This document shows, one piece after another, positions 8,014 through 17,525 of a stretch of DNA of 64,000 nucleotides; the stretch's first letter is position 1; each line of letters starts with the position of its first letter. A program made the translations under genes and the position numbers. Source of the DNA: Candidatus Poribacteria bacterium (GTDB taxonomy: Bacteria > Poribacteria > WGA-4E > WGA-3G). The notes beneath the pieces are model-generated. The model was not told the DNA's origin and did not search any database. It worked only from the letters and a program-made list of their open reading frames with translations. The stretch spans positions 1-64,000 of the forward strand of contig JAPPBX010000071.1 of the NCBI GenBank assembly GCA_026702755.1, read 5' to 3'.

Positions 8014-9750
8014 TTACTCCTCAAAAACCTCAATCGTTGTCCTACCTTCGGCGAAACGCATCGCGGTGGTCGCGGCAGATTTGTTGTCCGTGTTCGATCG
8101 GATATCTGTGACGTAGCGAGCCAATCCGATCAACAGCTGAGGTTGTGCGGGATGCCCTTCCGCATGCTTCCACTCTTCAAACACCGTACGCAGTGTTGGT
8201 AGGACTTCACTCCCCGTATCATCCCAAAGCACCGTATGCCCTATCTCTTCGAGCAATCGTTCAGCAGAATAGCCAGCATTTAGATAGCCAAGCACTTGCG
8301 GTCCCACATTTTGGACATCAAGTGTCTCGATTGTATCAATAATGTGCTTGATACCTTCGGCTTCATTCGGAGCCTCCAATTTCTCTTGACTCAAGGGTTG
8401 ACTGAGTGCTCGTGCTGGAATGTTTATCCAGCGATCCGCGAAGATTTGCCACGCAACGTGGAAAATTCCTTTCGCTGCGACTTCATTGCCACCCACTCGT
8501 TGTGCACTCCGCAACGATGCGGCAAGGTTGAGTTCTGTTGTTAAGTTCTCCCAACCCGCGTCTACATTCACCGGTGTGTTCGCCATTCTATCTGCAGCGA
8601 GAAGGACAAGCGAGGTAATAAGCCTTTCTAACTTAACACCATCAGTTAAGACTGCTTGTACTGCCTCAAACGACCGCTGGAGATTAACACTCGTGAGTGC
8701 CGCAACGAAAGCGTCTTCATCAAATTCAGAAGTTTGCTCTAAGGTAGCACCTTCAATGGTTGGAAGGATTTGCTGCATGAGTTGAATTGCGTCTCTACGA
8801 TACCGTTCAGGATCATCTGGACGATGTCCGACGAGTTCCGCTCCGAGATAGAAGAACAACTTCGAGGCATGTTCCCACCCAAATTCATCAATCACCTCTG
8901 AAAGATAACTAACATAGAGCGGAATATGGGGTGCGTCAATAAAATGCGGTTCGACTGCACACTCAAAGAGTAGCGGACACAATTTATCTGCGTCCCCCTT
9001 GTTATATGCAGTGAACAAGCATCGCTCAATTCGCCCCGACTGTCCTTCATAAGAGAAATTACGAACCCATCGACTTATCTTTTCCCAAGCGACCGGCTCT
9101 GGCAACGGCACAACTTCAAGTCGTTCCGATGCGGGACCTGCAGCCGAACAAGCGGCAGTTGTAACAGCGATGAGTCTATCAGCGTCCGTATATCTACGTC
9201 CGACTTTGAGTCCGTTGATGAGTCGGGAGACATCGCCGCCGCCTTCTGATCCGTGGGAACTGGCGATGTGACGGCTGACGTGTTCCAGGATTGAACCCAT
9301 CACCTCTTCTTCTGGTACGCCACCTTTTAGCAATAGCGAAATCGCTTTGGACATCGTCCATCGGTCTTCGCTCAAAAGCCCCTCTCGGAGCAATTGTTTA
9401 TGTTCTTCGGCGCGTCGGTATGTCAAATCTCCGGGTTCTATCCAAATTTCATTGCCTCGGAGGTCAACCGGAAAAGTGCGTAGATCGTCGCATTCAACAT
9501 GGAAGCAGCCACCGCCTTCCAAATCGAAACTGCGGCGGTGCCAATCACATGTTAGGATGCCGTTGCGAACGGTTCCCCGTGTGAGTGGATAGCCCATGTG
9601 TGGACACTGGTTATCCGTCGCATAAATCTTTCCATCAACATTGAAGAGGGCAATGCTGCGACCCTCTGCCATCTGAATCGCTTTCGGTTGCCCTTCAGGA
9701 ACTTCACTTAACTCGGCGACTTTCACCCAGTTTTGTGTTTGATGCTCCAT
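8014..9750 (-). CDS. Rieske [2Fe-2S] protein with long helical C-terminal domain (copy 2)
   Basis: This 578-aa paralogue shares the architecture of its downstream neighbour: Rieske ligands C49, H51, C68 and H71, then a long helical region with matching segments (LFECAVEPHFI, TSLVLLAADRMANTPVN). The ATG at 9750 is preferred over an upstream in-frame start at 9798 because GGAGGA lies 10 nt before it. CDWHGW of copy 1 is CDWHRR here. Divergence between the copies is substantial, so the duplication is old, and the pair may form a heteromer or act on different substrates. A good promoter lies upstream at 9819-9847. Confidence 0.8.
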   Translation of the reverse strand: MEHQTQNWVKVAELSEVPEGQPKAIQMAEGRSIALFNVDGKIYATDNQCPHMGYPLTRGTVRNGILTCDWHRRSFDLEGGGCFHVECDDLRTFPVDLRGNEIWIEPGDLTYRRAEEHKQLLREGLLSEDRWTMSKAISLLLKGGVPEEEVMGSILEHVSRHIASSHGSEGGGDVSRLINGLKVGRRYTDADRLIAVTTAACSAAGPASERLEVVPLPEPVAWEKISRWVRNFSYEGQSGRIERCLFTAYNKGDADKLCPLLFECAVEPHFIDAPHIPLYVSYLSEVIDEFGWEHASKLFFYLGAELVGHRPDDPERYRRDAIQLMQQILPTIEGATLEQTSEFDEDAFVAALTSVNLQRSFEAVQAVLTDGVKLERLITSLVLLAADRMANTPVNVDAGWENLTTELNLAASLRSAQRVGGNEVAAKGIFHVAWQIFADRWINIPARALSQPLSQEKLEAPNEAEGIKHIIDTIETLDVQNVGPQVLGYLNAGYSAERLLEEIGHTVLWDDTGSEVLPTLRTVFEEWKHAEGHPAQPQLLIGLARYVTDIRSNTDNKSAATTAMRFAEGRTTIEVFEE

Positions 9751-9818
9751 GGTTTTACGTTCCTCCAAATTGTGTTTCGTATATCCTAATTTCAACAAAA
9801 ACTTAACGACTATAAAGC

Positions 9819-9847
9819 ATTATACCACAAAAAACTTAATATTTCAA
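9819..9847 (-). promoter_or_regulatory. Sigma-70-type promoter of the Rieske pair
   Basis: On the minus strand TTGAAA (9842-9847) and TATAAT (9819-9824) are separated by 17 nt, about 70 nt before the ATG at 9750. Confidence 0.6.
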
Positions 9848-10158
9848 CAGAAAACTGAAAATAAGTAAAATAAATTATGGTAGATTTTAGAATTATTTAT
9901 CCACGCTGAATGGGTGAGGTTACATAAAGATAAAAAATTAATTCGGTAACTTATTGGCGAATGTCCCTTCCCAGTAACGGGTGGGGACCCCGGTTGCAAA
10001 CCGTGAAGAAATCCGCAGAAACACCCAAGCAATACTCTACCGACCTGGGGAAAATCGGAATTACTGAAAAGTAAATTTTAGCGTGATATTTTCCAATGAT
10101 ATACACGCTAAAAAACCGATGGACGTTACAAATTATTTTGCCAGACTTAAGTTTCCTT
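9848..10158. other. Intergenic DNA with short dispersed repeats
   Basis: No convincing gene is present. Around 10013-10030 lies GAAACACCCAAGCAA, a motif also found near 64, 1825, 14430 and 58173. The flanking G/C-rich tracts (ACGGGTGGGGACCCCGGTT at about 9977) look like degenerate hairpin repeats. Confidence 0.5.
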
Positions 10159-11412
10159 CTACGCGCGATGTGCATATTCTATGAGGAAATTTGCAACCGA
10201 TTTTTTCTTCGCTTTCCGAGCATAATCAAGGGGTGTTTTACCGTCGGTATCGCGGCTATTAATGTCGCCACCGTGTCCGATTAACAACCCTATCTGGTTT
10301 TTGCCAACCCCTTTTTGCGCGATGATGTGCATGGGGGTACGTCCCTTGTCATCCGTTACGTTTGGATCTGCCCCGTTTGCTAATAAACAAGCGACACCAT
10401 TCGTTAAACCGCGTTGCGCGACCCAATGCAGGGGTGTCCACAAACCACGCCGATGTTTCCGACGCGCGTTGATGTCCCACCCCGTGGCAAGCAACTTTTT
10501 CACCAATGTATCAAACCGCTTAGGTCCCTGCCCGACAAGTACATACCAATCCCGAAAGTTGATTTCATAACCTGAGTCAATGAGCAGATCAACGATTGCG
10601 GGTTGTTGGGATTGAAGTGCTATCTCAAGCAGCGGCATGGTAGGTCCGACCTGATATGCATAGACATGCCCACCCGGAACTTCATCCGTTTGTTCTGGTG
10701 CCCTCAACGTTGGTATCACGTAGCCTTTAGGGGATTTCACATTAACCCTGAGATTGAGGCGTTCCGGTTTTTTTTCAAATTCTGCCCTGGCACGTTCAAC
10801 ATCACCCATCACACAATAGAGGACAACATCCGCCTCGGCACCCTGTTCAAGGAGATAGCGACACACCTCGGGCCGTCTTCTCATCGTCCATTGTGCTGGC
10901 GTGCCGTAATGGTCGCGGTCCCGCAGGTTTATGTCTGCGCCGTGCGTGAGCAGGAGTTTCGCGATTCGGGGAGTCGCGGCGAAATGGAGTGGAGACATAC
11001 CGTCAGACCCCAGTGCGTTGACAACTTCAGGGGCTTCGTGAATCAGTTCGGCGAGTTCCTCGAACATGTCCAAACCTGCGGCGGCGTGTGCGTCGATTGT
11101 CGCGCCTCGTTCTATCAGGTATTCGGCGAGTTCTCTGTTGTAGTTCAGCATGGAGCCGGTGACGTGGTGTAATGCCGAGGTGCCGCCTGCCCACCAACTG
11201 CTTTTGACATCAATATCCGCGCCAGCGTCAAGCAGCACTTCAATGAGTTCACGATTGCCGGACGCGGCGGCACATACAATCGCGGGAGCATCGAAACTGA
11301 ACCACGGTGCATCGATGTGCGCAGCAAGCACTTCATCAGTCGCCAGTAGGTGCTTGACTGTATCCACATCGCCATCCTGTACGGCAGTGATAAACGGTTG
11401 CTTGTTCGTCAT
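10159..11412 (-). CDS. Ankyrin-repeat protein
   Basis: The 417-aa product consists almost entirely of ankyrin repeats: for example TSALHHV, MSPLHFAATPRIAKLLLTHGADINLRD, WTPLHWVAQRGLTNGVACLL and RTPMHIIAQKG. About nine repeats can be counted, some degenerate in the middle (residues 190-260). No signal peptide or membrane segment is evident, so a cytoplasmic protein-binding scaffold is most likely, although ankyrin proteins of symbionts may be exported by non-classical routes. A TTGACA/TAAAAT pair upstream provides a promoter. The partner is unknown. Confidence 0.88.
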   Translation of the reverse strand: MTNKQPFITAVQDGDVDTVKHLLATDEVLAAHIDAPWFSFDAPAIVCAAASGNRELIEVLLDAGADIDVKSSWWAGGTSALHHVTGSMLNYNRELAEYLIERGATIDAHAAAGLDMFEELAELIHEAPEVVNALGSDGMSPLHFAATPRIAKLLLTHGADINLRDRDHYGTPAQWTMRRRPEVCRYLLEQGAEADVVLYCVMGDVERARAEFEKKPERLNLRVNVKSPKGYVIPTLRAPEQTDEVPGGHVYAYQVGPTMPLLEIALQSQQPAIVDLLIDSGYEINFRDWYVLVGQGPKRFDTLVKKLLATGWDINARRKHRRGLWTPLHWVAQRGLTNGVACLLANGADPNVTDDKGRTPMHIIAQKGVGKNQIGLLIGHGGDINSRDTDGKTPLDYARKAKKKSVANFLIEYAHRA

Positions 11413-11459
11413 AAAAATTTCCCTTCTCTATACATGTTTTTGCTAAATATTCTTTAACT

Positions 11460-11489
11460 ATTTTACCCGATTAGATTATTAAATGTCAA
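11460..11489 (-). promoter_or_regulatory. Candidate promoter of ankyrin gene
   Basis: On the minus strand TTGACA (11484-11489) and TAAAAT (11460-11465) are spaced by 18 nt, about 48 nt before the ankyrin ATG. Confidence 0.5.
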
Positions 11490-11642
11490 GTAAAATTAAG
11501 TTGCCATATAGACGTTTAATTTTTAGTTTTCTATGAACTTCTTTCGCTTTTTTGCGGAATTATGCATCTATTTCAGCCGTAAGTCGCGTCACTATATGTT
11601 TGATTGCGAAATCATGAAATTATCCCTTTCTGGAGATGACCG

Positions 11643-13322
11643 ATGAAAAACGAGGATGTTGAACTGATCCAGCGCGTTCTCGCAGGCGATGATAACGCCT
11701 TCTCTGCACTCGTTAGAAAATACCAGAAGCCGGTTCACGCGCTTGTGTGGCGGAAAGTCGGAGATTTCCACATCGCTGAAGAGATTACGCAGGACGCTTT
11801 CTTGAAAGCGTATAAGGAGTTGGCAACGTTGAAGAAACCGCACCGCTTTGCCCGTTGGCTGTCTGTGATAGCGACGCGGGGCTGTATTGCATGGCTGCGC
11901 AAAAAGCGTTTGACGACACAGTCGCTGGAAGACACGAGCCACGCGCAATTAGAAAAAGCAACGTACTCAGGATATGTGATTCAGGAGAACGAGCAGATGA
12001 CAGCAGAAGCACAGCGCGAGGTTGTCCAAAAGTTGCTTGCGAAATTACGGGAAAATGAAAGGACCGTCATCACGCTCCATTACTTTGGAGAAATGACGCA
12101 TGAAGAGATCAGTGAGTTTTTAGGGACATCGGTGGGTACGATTAAAAGTCGGCTTCGTCGCGCGCAGCAGCGTTTGAAGAGAGAGGAACCGATGGTTCGA
12201 GAGGCTTTAAGCGGTTTCCAAATTGCGCCGAATTTTACTGAGAATGTTATGCGTGAGGTTTCGCGTATCACGCCTACTCCTTCTATCAGCGGAAGTCAAA
12301 GGTTCGTGCCGTGGGCAATCGCTGCATCTATTCTGGCTGTGGCACTATTGGTGTTAGGTATCGGGTATCATTACTTTAACCGTTTCGGATTGTCCTCCCA
12401 CTCCGAAGATTCTCCCGCAGCGACAGCACCGAAAGCAGGGAAAGTCGCTTTTGCCTCCAATCGAAGCGGTAGTTGGGATATCTGGACGATGAACCCTGAT
12501 GGCAGCGATCCTGTGAATCTGACACGAGACGCGGCAATTGATCTTCACGCAGCTTGGTCACCTTCAGGAAAACAAATTCTTTTTGTCTCCTTTCGAGAAG
12601 AAGGAAAAGAATCAAGCCTTTACCTGATGGATGCAGATGGAAATCATATAAGAAAAGTTCTTGATAATTGGTACAGCAGATCCCCCGCAACATGGTCACC
12701 CGACGGAAAACAGATTGCCGCTGTGCGCGACGGTATGCTCTACATTATAACGTTAGATGACAAATCCGTCGTGCCTGTGGCAGAGACTGGCTTGAGAAGT
12801 GTTGGGGATCCCGCCTGGTCTCCAGACGGAAAAGAAATTGCTTTTATCTATCTTTGGCGGAAACAGGGCTATGAACTCCGTCTCCTTGATGTCCAGACCC
12901 TCAAACAGAAGGTCATTCTGGCACAATTAGAGAGGTATCCATATAAGAGTTATCCTACCTGGTCTCCCGATGGAGAGCAAATCGCTTTCGTCCTACACAA
13001 ATTCAGAACTATACTCAATTTTGTGGACGCAGCGAATTGGCAGGATGAAGAAACAATCTATGTTATCAATCGCGACGGGAGTAACTTACGACAACTTGTT
13101 TCAGAGAAGGGACCCGACGCACTCCATCCGACCTGGTCTCCAGATGGCGATGAAATTATTTATCATCAGGGAATCCATCTGCCAGAAATTGGAGACATCA
13201 GTCAACTTTTCAAAATTAATGTAAATACCGGTACGAAGACCCAACTTACAAACGTGGGTAGTAATAGCGGAGCAGATTGGTTTGCACCTCCGGCGTTGCC
13301 TGTCCAATCCAAGGAACAATAA
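11643..13322 (+). CDS. ECF sigma factor fused to a membrane-anchored TolB-like propeller
   Basis: Residues 8-80 match sigma-70 region 2 (EEITQDAFLKAYKEL) and 125-180 match region 4 (LHYFGEMTHEEISEFLGT then SVGTIKSRLRRA). A helix at 222-243 (PWAIAASILAVALLVLGIGY) crosses the membrane. Residues 265-550 form a TolB/PD40 beta propeller with repeated WSPDGKQIAF and NPDGSDPVNLT motifs. The topology puts the sigma domains in the cytoplasm and the propeller outside, so sensing and transcription would sit in one chain with no separate anti-sigma factor. GGAG lies 6 nt upstream of the ATG. The next gene is a secreted copy of the propeller. Regulation by proteolysis or ligand binding is inference. Confidence 0.85.
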   Translation: MKNEDVELIQRVLAGDDNAFSALVRKYQKPVHALVWRKVGDFHIAEEITQDAFLKAYKELATLKKPHRFARWLSVIATRGCIAWLRKKRLTTQSLEDTSHAQLEKATYSGYVIQENEQMTAEAQREVVQKLLAKLRENERTVITLHYFGEMTHEEISEFLGTSVGTIKSRLRRAQQRLKREEPMVREALSGFQIAPNFTENVMREVSRITPTPSISGSQRFVPWAIAASILAVALLVLGIGYHYFNRFGLSSHSEDSPAATAPKAGKVAFASNRSGSWDIWTMNPDGSDPVNLTRDAAIDLHAAWSPSGKQILFVSFREEGKESSLYLMDADGNHIRKVLDNWYSRSPATWSPDGKQIAAVRDGMLYIITLDDKSVVPVAETGLRSVGDPAWSPDGKEIAFIYLWRKQGYELRLLDVQTLKQKVILAQLERYPYKSYPTWSPDGEQIAFVLHKFRTILNFVDAANWQDEETIYVINRDGSNLRQLVSEKGPDALHPTWSPDGDEIIYHQGIHLPEIGDISQLFKINVNTGTKTQLTNVGSNSGADWFAPPALPVQSKEQ

Positions 13323-13369
13323 CCAGTTTTATCAAAATGAAAAATTCCAAACCCGAAAGGAGTCAGACT

Positions 13370-14359
13370 ATGAACATTAGACTTTTTGCTTTGTTCTGTT
13401 GCATCAGTTTTTTGCTGTTCAACAGCGGCACCCCAACATGGGCAAAAGCACCCTCAACGGCTAAAATCGTATTTTCATCCAACCGAGATGGGAATTGGGA
13501 TATCTGGACCATGAACCCCGATGGAAGCGATCCAATAAACTTTACACAAGACGCAGCAGCAGATTTTTCCCCAGTTTGGTCCCCAACAGGTGAACAGATT
13601 CTCTTTGTTTCCTTCCGAAAAGGCGGGGAAAGTCTGTATCTCATGGATGCAGATGGAAACAATATAAGAAAAGTTCTTGACAATTGGCGCAGTAGATCCA
13701 GTGCAACGTGGTCTCCTGATGGAAAGCGAATTGCGTCCGTGAGTGATGCCGTGCTTTACATTGCAACGATAGATGGTAAATCAATTGAGCCTGTAGCACA
13801 GACTGGCTTTGGAAGTGTTGGAGATCCTGCTTGGTCCCCTGATGGAAAGGAAATTGCCTTTATCTACAATAAACGCAAGCAAGGTTATGAACTTCGCCTT
13901 CTTAACGTCCAAACGCGCAAACAAAAAGTCCTTCTTGGCGAACTTGAGAAGTATCCATATAAGAGCCATCCGGCTTGGTCTCCGGATGGAAATCAAATTG
14001 CTTTTGTTCTACATAAATTTAGGGCAATACAAAATCAGGCAGACGCAATCGCTTGGCAGGATGAAGAAACAATCTATCTTATCAACCGTGATGGAAGCCA
14101 ATTGCGAAAACTTGTTTCAGAAAAGGGACCGGACGCACTCCGTCCGACTTGGTCTCCCCAAGGCGATGAAATCATCTATCAACAGGAAGTCAGAGGTTTT
14201 ACACAACTCTTTAAGATTGATGTGAGAAGTCGGGTAAAGACGCAACTCACACATAAAGGACATAACAGTAGAGCAGATTGGTTTGATCCTGCAGCGTTGC
14301 CTGTTCAACCTAATGTAGAATTGTTAACCACAATGTGGGGAAAATTGAAACAGAAATAA
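13370..14359 (+). CDS. Secreted TolB-like propeller, tandem copy of the sigma-factor sensor domain
   Basis: The 329-aa product begins with a signal peptide (MNIRLFALFCCISFLLFNS) and continues as a PD40 propeller closely similar to residues 265-555 of the preceding fusion, blade for blade (WDIWTMNPDGSDP, AWSPDGKEIAFIY, LVSEKGPDAL all recur). The ATG at 13370 has AAAGGAG 8 nt upstream; a longer reading frame from 13277 overlaps the preceding gene and is less likely. Genes are 47 nt apart on the same strand. The protein could compete for, or deliver, whatever the sensor propeller binds. Confidence 0.82.
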   Translation: MNIRLFALFCCISFLLFNSGTPTWAKAPSTAKIVFSSNRDGNWDIWTMNPDGSDPINFTQDAAADFSPVWSPTGEQILFVSFRKGGESLYLMDADGNNIRKVLDNWRSRSSATWSPDGKRIASVSDAVLYIATIDGKSIEPVAQTGFGSVGDPAWSPDGKEIAFIYNKRKQGYELRLLNVQTRKQKVLLGELEKYPYKSHPAWSPDGNQIAFVLHKFRAIQNQADAIAWQDEETIYLINRDGSQLRKLVSEKGPDALRPTWSPQGDEIIYQQEVRGFTQLFKIDVRSRVKTQLTHKGHNSRADWFDPAALPVQPNVELLTTMWGKLKQK

Positions 14360-14389
14360 CAGGTTTTCATGAATACAGCAAGGCGAAAT

Positions 14390-14472
14390 CCGGTGCGGTT
14401 AGGAATGCAGATCGCATTTGGGGTTTTTGCTGGGGTGTTTCTTCGCGTACGTCGCAAAACCGCACCTACCGG
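14390..14472. repeat. Inverted-repeat element (CCGGTGCGGTT family), full form
   Basis: CCGGTGCGGTT at 14390-14400 is mirrored by AACCGCACCTACCGG ending at 14472, with about 58 bp between that include a variant of the GAAACACCC motif on the minus strand. The same arms occur at 53727-53753 with almost no interior. Confidence 0.65.
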
Positions 14473-14504
14473 ACCTTGGGGAAACTACACCTATATTTCT
14501 GTTC

Positions 14505-15743
14505 TCAATCAACGGTGAACTGGATTGTATCGAAACGACTTGCTACTTTTGCGACCTTCGGTTTGAGTTCTTCAGGGGTCCCGCCAGAGAGTGCTGCGAC
14601 AATACACTCGGCGATGTCCGGTGCATCGGCTGGAGTCATGCCCCATCGGGTGACTTCTTGAACGCCCATGCGTAATCCAGATGTTCCAACTTCAGGTGCC
14701 AATCCCGCTGCGCCTGCAATAATATGGCACGCCTCCAGATGGTTTGCGAGCGCGCTGCCTTCTCCATACTTATCTACAATCAGTATCAAGGTGTGCGATT
14801 CCGTGAAACCGAAGTCAGCGCCGAGCATTGGAACCCCGCGTTCTGCTAACGCTTGTCCGAGTGCTTTTGCATTGGCAACAATCGCATCTGCTTGTGCCTC
14901 ACCGCATTCCATCCACTCTATAAACGTTCCAGCCAACGCCGGGAGTCGATTCAGGTGGTGATTGCTCATCAGCAACGGATAGACCCCCCGCGCAACCCGC
15001 TCAGCAATGGATGCATCGTTGGTTAGAACCATTCCACCTTGTGGCCCCGCAAGTGTCTTATGCGTGCTGGAAATGATGACATCCGCGCCTTCGTCAAAGG
15101 GAGATTGAAACCGTCTACCGGCGATGAGTCCAATAACGTGTGAGGCATCGTAGATGAGGTAGGAATCTGGGTTCGCTTGGCGCATCGCCTCCTTCAACTC
15201 CCGTATAGGTTGCGGGAAGAGAAACACGCCGGAGCCGATGTTGACGATGCTGGGTTTGTGTTTTGCAATCAGTGCAAGCGTTGCATTGAGGTCGATGTTT
15301 GAACGTCGTCCGTCCCACGGAATCGGAATCGACTCTAATTCTATCTTGAGGGGTGAGGAGAGCAGCTTTTGGGCATAGTGGTGTCCGTTATGAACCTCTA
15401 ACGCTGTATCGCCCGGCTTTGCCAGTGCAAACGTTGTTGCAATCCCGGCGATGTTCCCTGATAACGGGCGGAAATCGACATGCGCTGCGCCGAAAAGTTC
15501 CTTTGCTAACGCCTGCGCATATCCCTCTATTTCGGCAATATAGCGGTTGCCCTTGTAATTCCGTTGGTAAATGTCAACACCAGAATAATTCCCATACCGC
15601 CGCGCCAAGCGTTCGTCAAAAAGTTCCTCTACCAACGGCGAAGGTGTGTTCTCCGAAGCGATGAGATTGAGACAGGTGTCCCGATACGTTTGATGTTTAT
15701 CGAGAAGTGAAGTGAGTTTTTGAACTTTTGCGTTATGCGTCAT
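14505..15743 (-). CDS. Serine hydroxymethyltransferase-like PLP enzyme
   Basis: The 412-aa product has the fold-type I PLP core of SHMT: LNLIASEN near residue 28, D199-x-S-H202 (YDASHVIGLIAG) and the Schiff-base lysine K229 in SSTHKTLAGPQGG. Length matches GlyA. However the usual GGHLTHG loop is NGHHYAQKL and the Thr-rich THKT context is shortened, so this is a divergent SHMT family member that may act on another beta-hydroxy amino acid. It is divergent from an enolase-superfamily gene with about 107 bp between, which hints at a shared catabolic pathway. SHMT activity itself is plausible but unproven. Confidence 0.78.
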   Translation of the reverse strand: MTHNAKVQKLTSLLDKHQTYRDTCLNLIASENTPSPLVEELFDERLARRYGNYSGVDIYQRNYKGNRYIAEIEGYAQALAKELFGAAHVDFRPLSGNIAGIATTFALAKPGDTALEVHNGHHYAQKLLSSPLKIELESIPIPWDGRRSNIDLNATLALIAKHKPSIVNIGSGVFLFPQPIRELKEAMRQANPDSYLIYDASHVIGLIAGRRFQSPFDEGADVIISSTHKTLAGPQGGMVLTNDASIAERVARGVYPLLMSNHHLNRLPALAGTFIEWMECGEAQADAIVANAKALGQALAERGVPMLGADFGFTESHTLILIVDKYGEGSALANHLEACHIIAGAAGLAPEVGTSGLRMGVQEVTRWGMTPADAPDIAECIVAALSGGTPEELKPKVAKVASRFDTIQFTVD

Positions 15744-15850
15744 TGAAAGAAACCTCCGTTTCGTTGTAGCGCAAGAGGTAGAGAAATTACTTGACGTGCT
15801 ATAGAAAATCAGTTACGATGAGACAAAACACACATTACAACGAGGAAATT

Positions 15851-17203
15851 ATGCCAAAACCTACGGATATCCGCATCCTTGACGTTCATTACGACTTTGA
15901 AGAACACCAATACCGGACCCCGCTCAAGTTCGGGGGTGTGCCGACAGATCACTGCGTCCTCTTTAACGTCCGTATGCAAGTTCAGACGCGCGACGGAAAA
16001 GTGGCAGAAGGTACAGGTTCCATGCCACTCGGCAACGTCTGGGCATTCCCACCACGTTACGCGCCTTTCGACCAGAGTCTCGCAGCGATGAAAAAACTCG
16101 CCGAATTGGCGGTAGCGGCTACACAAGATTGCGAACTGTGCGCGCATCCGCTTGAACTTTCCGAAGTGCTTGAATCCGAATTTTTACGGATTGCCGATGC
16201 GTTGTCCGACACCATGCAACTCGCGTCACCGATGCCGAAACTCTGTACTGTCGTTACAACGAGTCCGATTGATGCTGCGATTCACGACGCATTCGGAAAG
16301 GCAAACGGCATCAATAGTTACGACGGATTGGGCGAAAACTTTATTGAGGCAGATCTGTCGCATTTTTTGAATGAACAGTTCACCGGAAAATATCTGGACC
16401 AATATACCGCACGCCAACCGAAACCTAATATGCCCCTCTATCATCTCATCGGTGCATTGGACCCACTCACCGACGCGGATATCGCAGAACGTCTCAATGA
16501 CGGTCTACCGGAAACGCTCCCCGAATGGATTGTCGCTGATGGGTTAACGCATCTGAAAATTAAACTCAACGGCGATGATTTAGCATGGGACGTTGCACGC
16601 GTTCTCGCAATCGATAAAGTCACCGCGGAAACGCAGGCGGAACGCGGTGTTGATACTTGGCATTACTCTGCTGATTTCAACGAAACCTGTCAGGATGTTG
16701 AATATCTATTGGCGTTCCTCAACCAGATTCAGGAGGCGGAACCCGCCGCTTTCCAACGCCTCGCCTACATCGAGCAGCCGACGGATCGGAACCTGAAAGC
16801 GCATCCCGAAAACAAGATGCACAAAGCCGCTGAGATAAAACCGGTGGTGATCGACGAATCGCTTACCGATTTTGAGACCTTTCTGTTGGCACGCGAGCAA
16901 GGGTATTCCGGTGTTGCGCTCAAAGCGTGTAAAGGGCAGTCTCAGGCGTTGTTGATGGGTGCTGCCGCCGCTGAATACGATATGTTCCTCGCTGTGCAGG
17001 ATTTGACGTGTCCGGGAGCATCGTTTTTACATTCCGCTGGACTCGCCGCTCGCATCCCCGGTGTAACGGCTATTGAGGGCAACGCTCGTCAATTCTGTCC
17101 AAGTGCGAATGACGGTTGGCGAGACGAATTCCCCTCGATTTTCAACATCACCGATGGCACTGTCGGAACGCAGGTCCTCACTGCACCGGGACTCGGTCAT
17201 TAG
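15851..17203 (+). CDS. Enolase-superfamily (mandelate racemase/muconate lactonizing-like) enzyme
   Basis: The ATG at 15851 is preferred over an in-frame start at 15791 because GAGGA lies 5 nt upstream; the product is 450 aa. The C-terminal barrel shows the superfamily pattern: a KIKLNGDD strand, metal ligands in YSADFNETC (Asp), YIEQPT (Glu) and VVIDESLTD (Asp/Glu), and a lysine in GVALKACKGQS. Such enzymes abstract the alpha proton of a carboxylate to racemise, dehydrate or lactonise sugar acids or amino acids. The pairing with an SHMT-like gene may suggest amino acid breakdown; substrate is not predictable. Confidence 0.82.
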   Translation: MPKPTDIRILDVHYDFEEHQYRTPLKFGGVPTDHCVLFNVRMQVQTRDGKVAEGTGSMPLGNVWAFPPRYAPFDQSLAAMKKLAELAVAATQDCELCAHPLELSEVLESEFLRIADALSDTMQLASPMPKLCTVVTTSPIDAAIHDAFGKANGINSYDGLGENFIEADLSHFLNEQFTGKYLDQYTARQPKPNMPLYHLIGALDPLTDADIAERLNDGLPETLPEWIVADGLTHLKIKLNGDDLAWDVARVLAIDKVTAETQAERGVDTWHYSADFNETCQDVEYLLAFLNQIQEAEPAAFQRLAYIEQPTDRNLKAHPENKMHKAAEIKPVVIDESLTDFETFLLAREQGYSGVALKACKGQSQALLMGAAAAEYDMFLAVQDLTCPGASFLHSAGLAARIPGVTAIEGNARQFCPSANDGWRDEFPSIFNITDGTVGTQVLTAPGLGH

Positions 17204-17525
17204 CCTCCGTTTCGCTGTCGGCAACAGTAATATTGGTGACAACGTTCCGCTGTTCCGGGATCCGGACAGGAAAATCTTTGATCGCGTCATTAATCAATTG
17301 TTTCACCATCGCCTTGACCGAATCAAATGGTATACATTCAAGGACGATGATGGCGCGGTGTTTTGAAGGCGCGATGTGATATGTCAACCCATACTGAAGT
17401 CCGAGTTGCCCTAACTCCGGTTCAACGCTGATGGAAATCTGTCGGCATTCCTGCGCTGTGATGAAAAAACTATCAAGGATGAATTGCGTGTGGATCCACG
17501 CTTCTCTCTCTTCAACAATCTTCAT
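17178..17525 (-). CDS. Hypothetical protein with dispersed-element leader
   Basis: I do not recognise this 115-aa protein, which starts MKIVEEREAWIHTQF. The ATG at 17525 is preferred over an upstream start at 17600 because it lies 13 nt after CGCAAGG, the same arrangement found at three other genes preceded by the leader element, and because the first 25 codons of the longer frame are the element itself. The sequence alternates hydrophobic strands (RAIIVLECIPF) with helices, consistent with a small alpha/beta domain. Its last codons overlap the convergent enolase-family gene by 26 nt. Confidence 0.55.
   Translation of the reverse strand: MKIVEEREAWIHTQFILDSFFITAQECRQISISVEPELGQLGLQYGLTYHIAPSKHRAIIVLECIPFDSVKAMVKQLINDAIKDFPVRIPEQRNVVTNITVADSETEANDRVPVQ

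Noticed and set aside
10603-11172. 189-codon frame on the plus strand inside the ankyrin gene
   Set aside because: It is the antisense shadow of a clear ankyrin-repeat reading frame.
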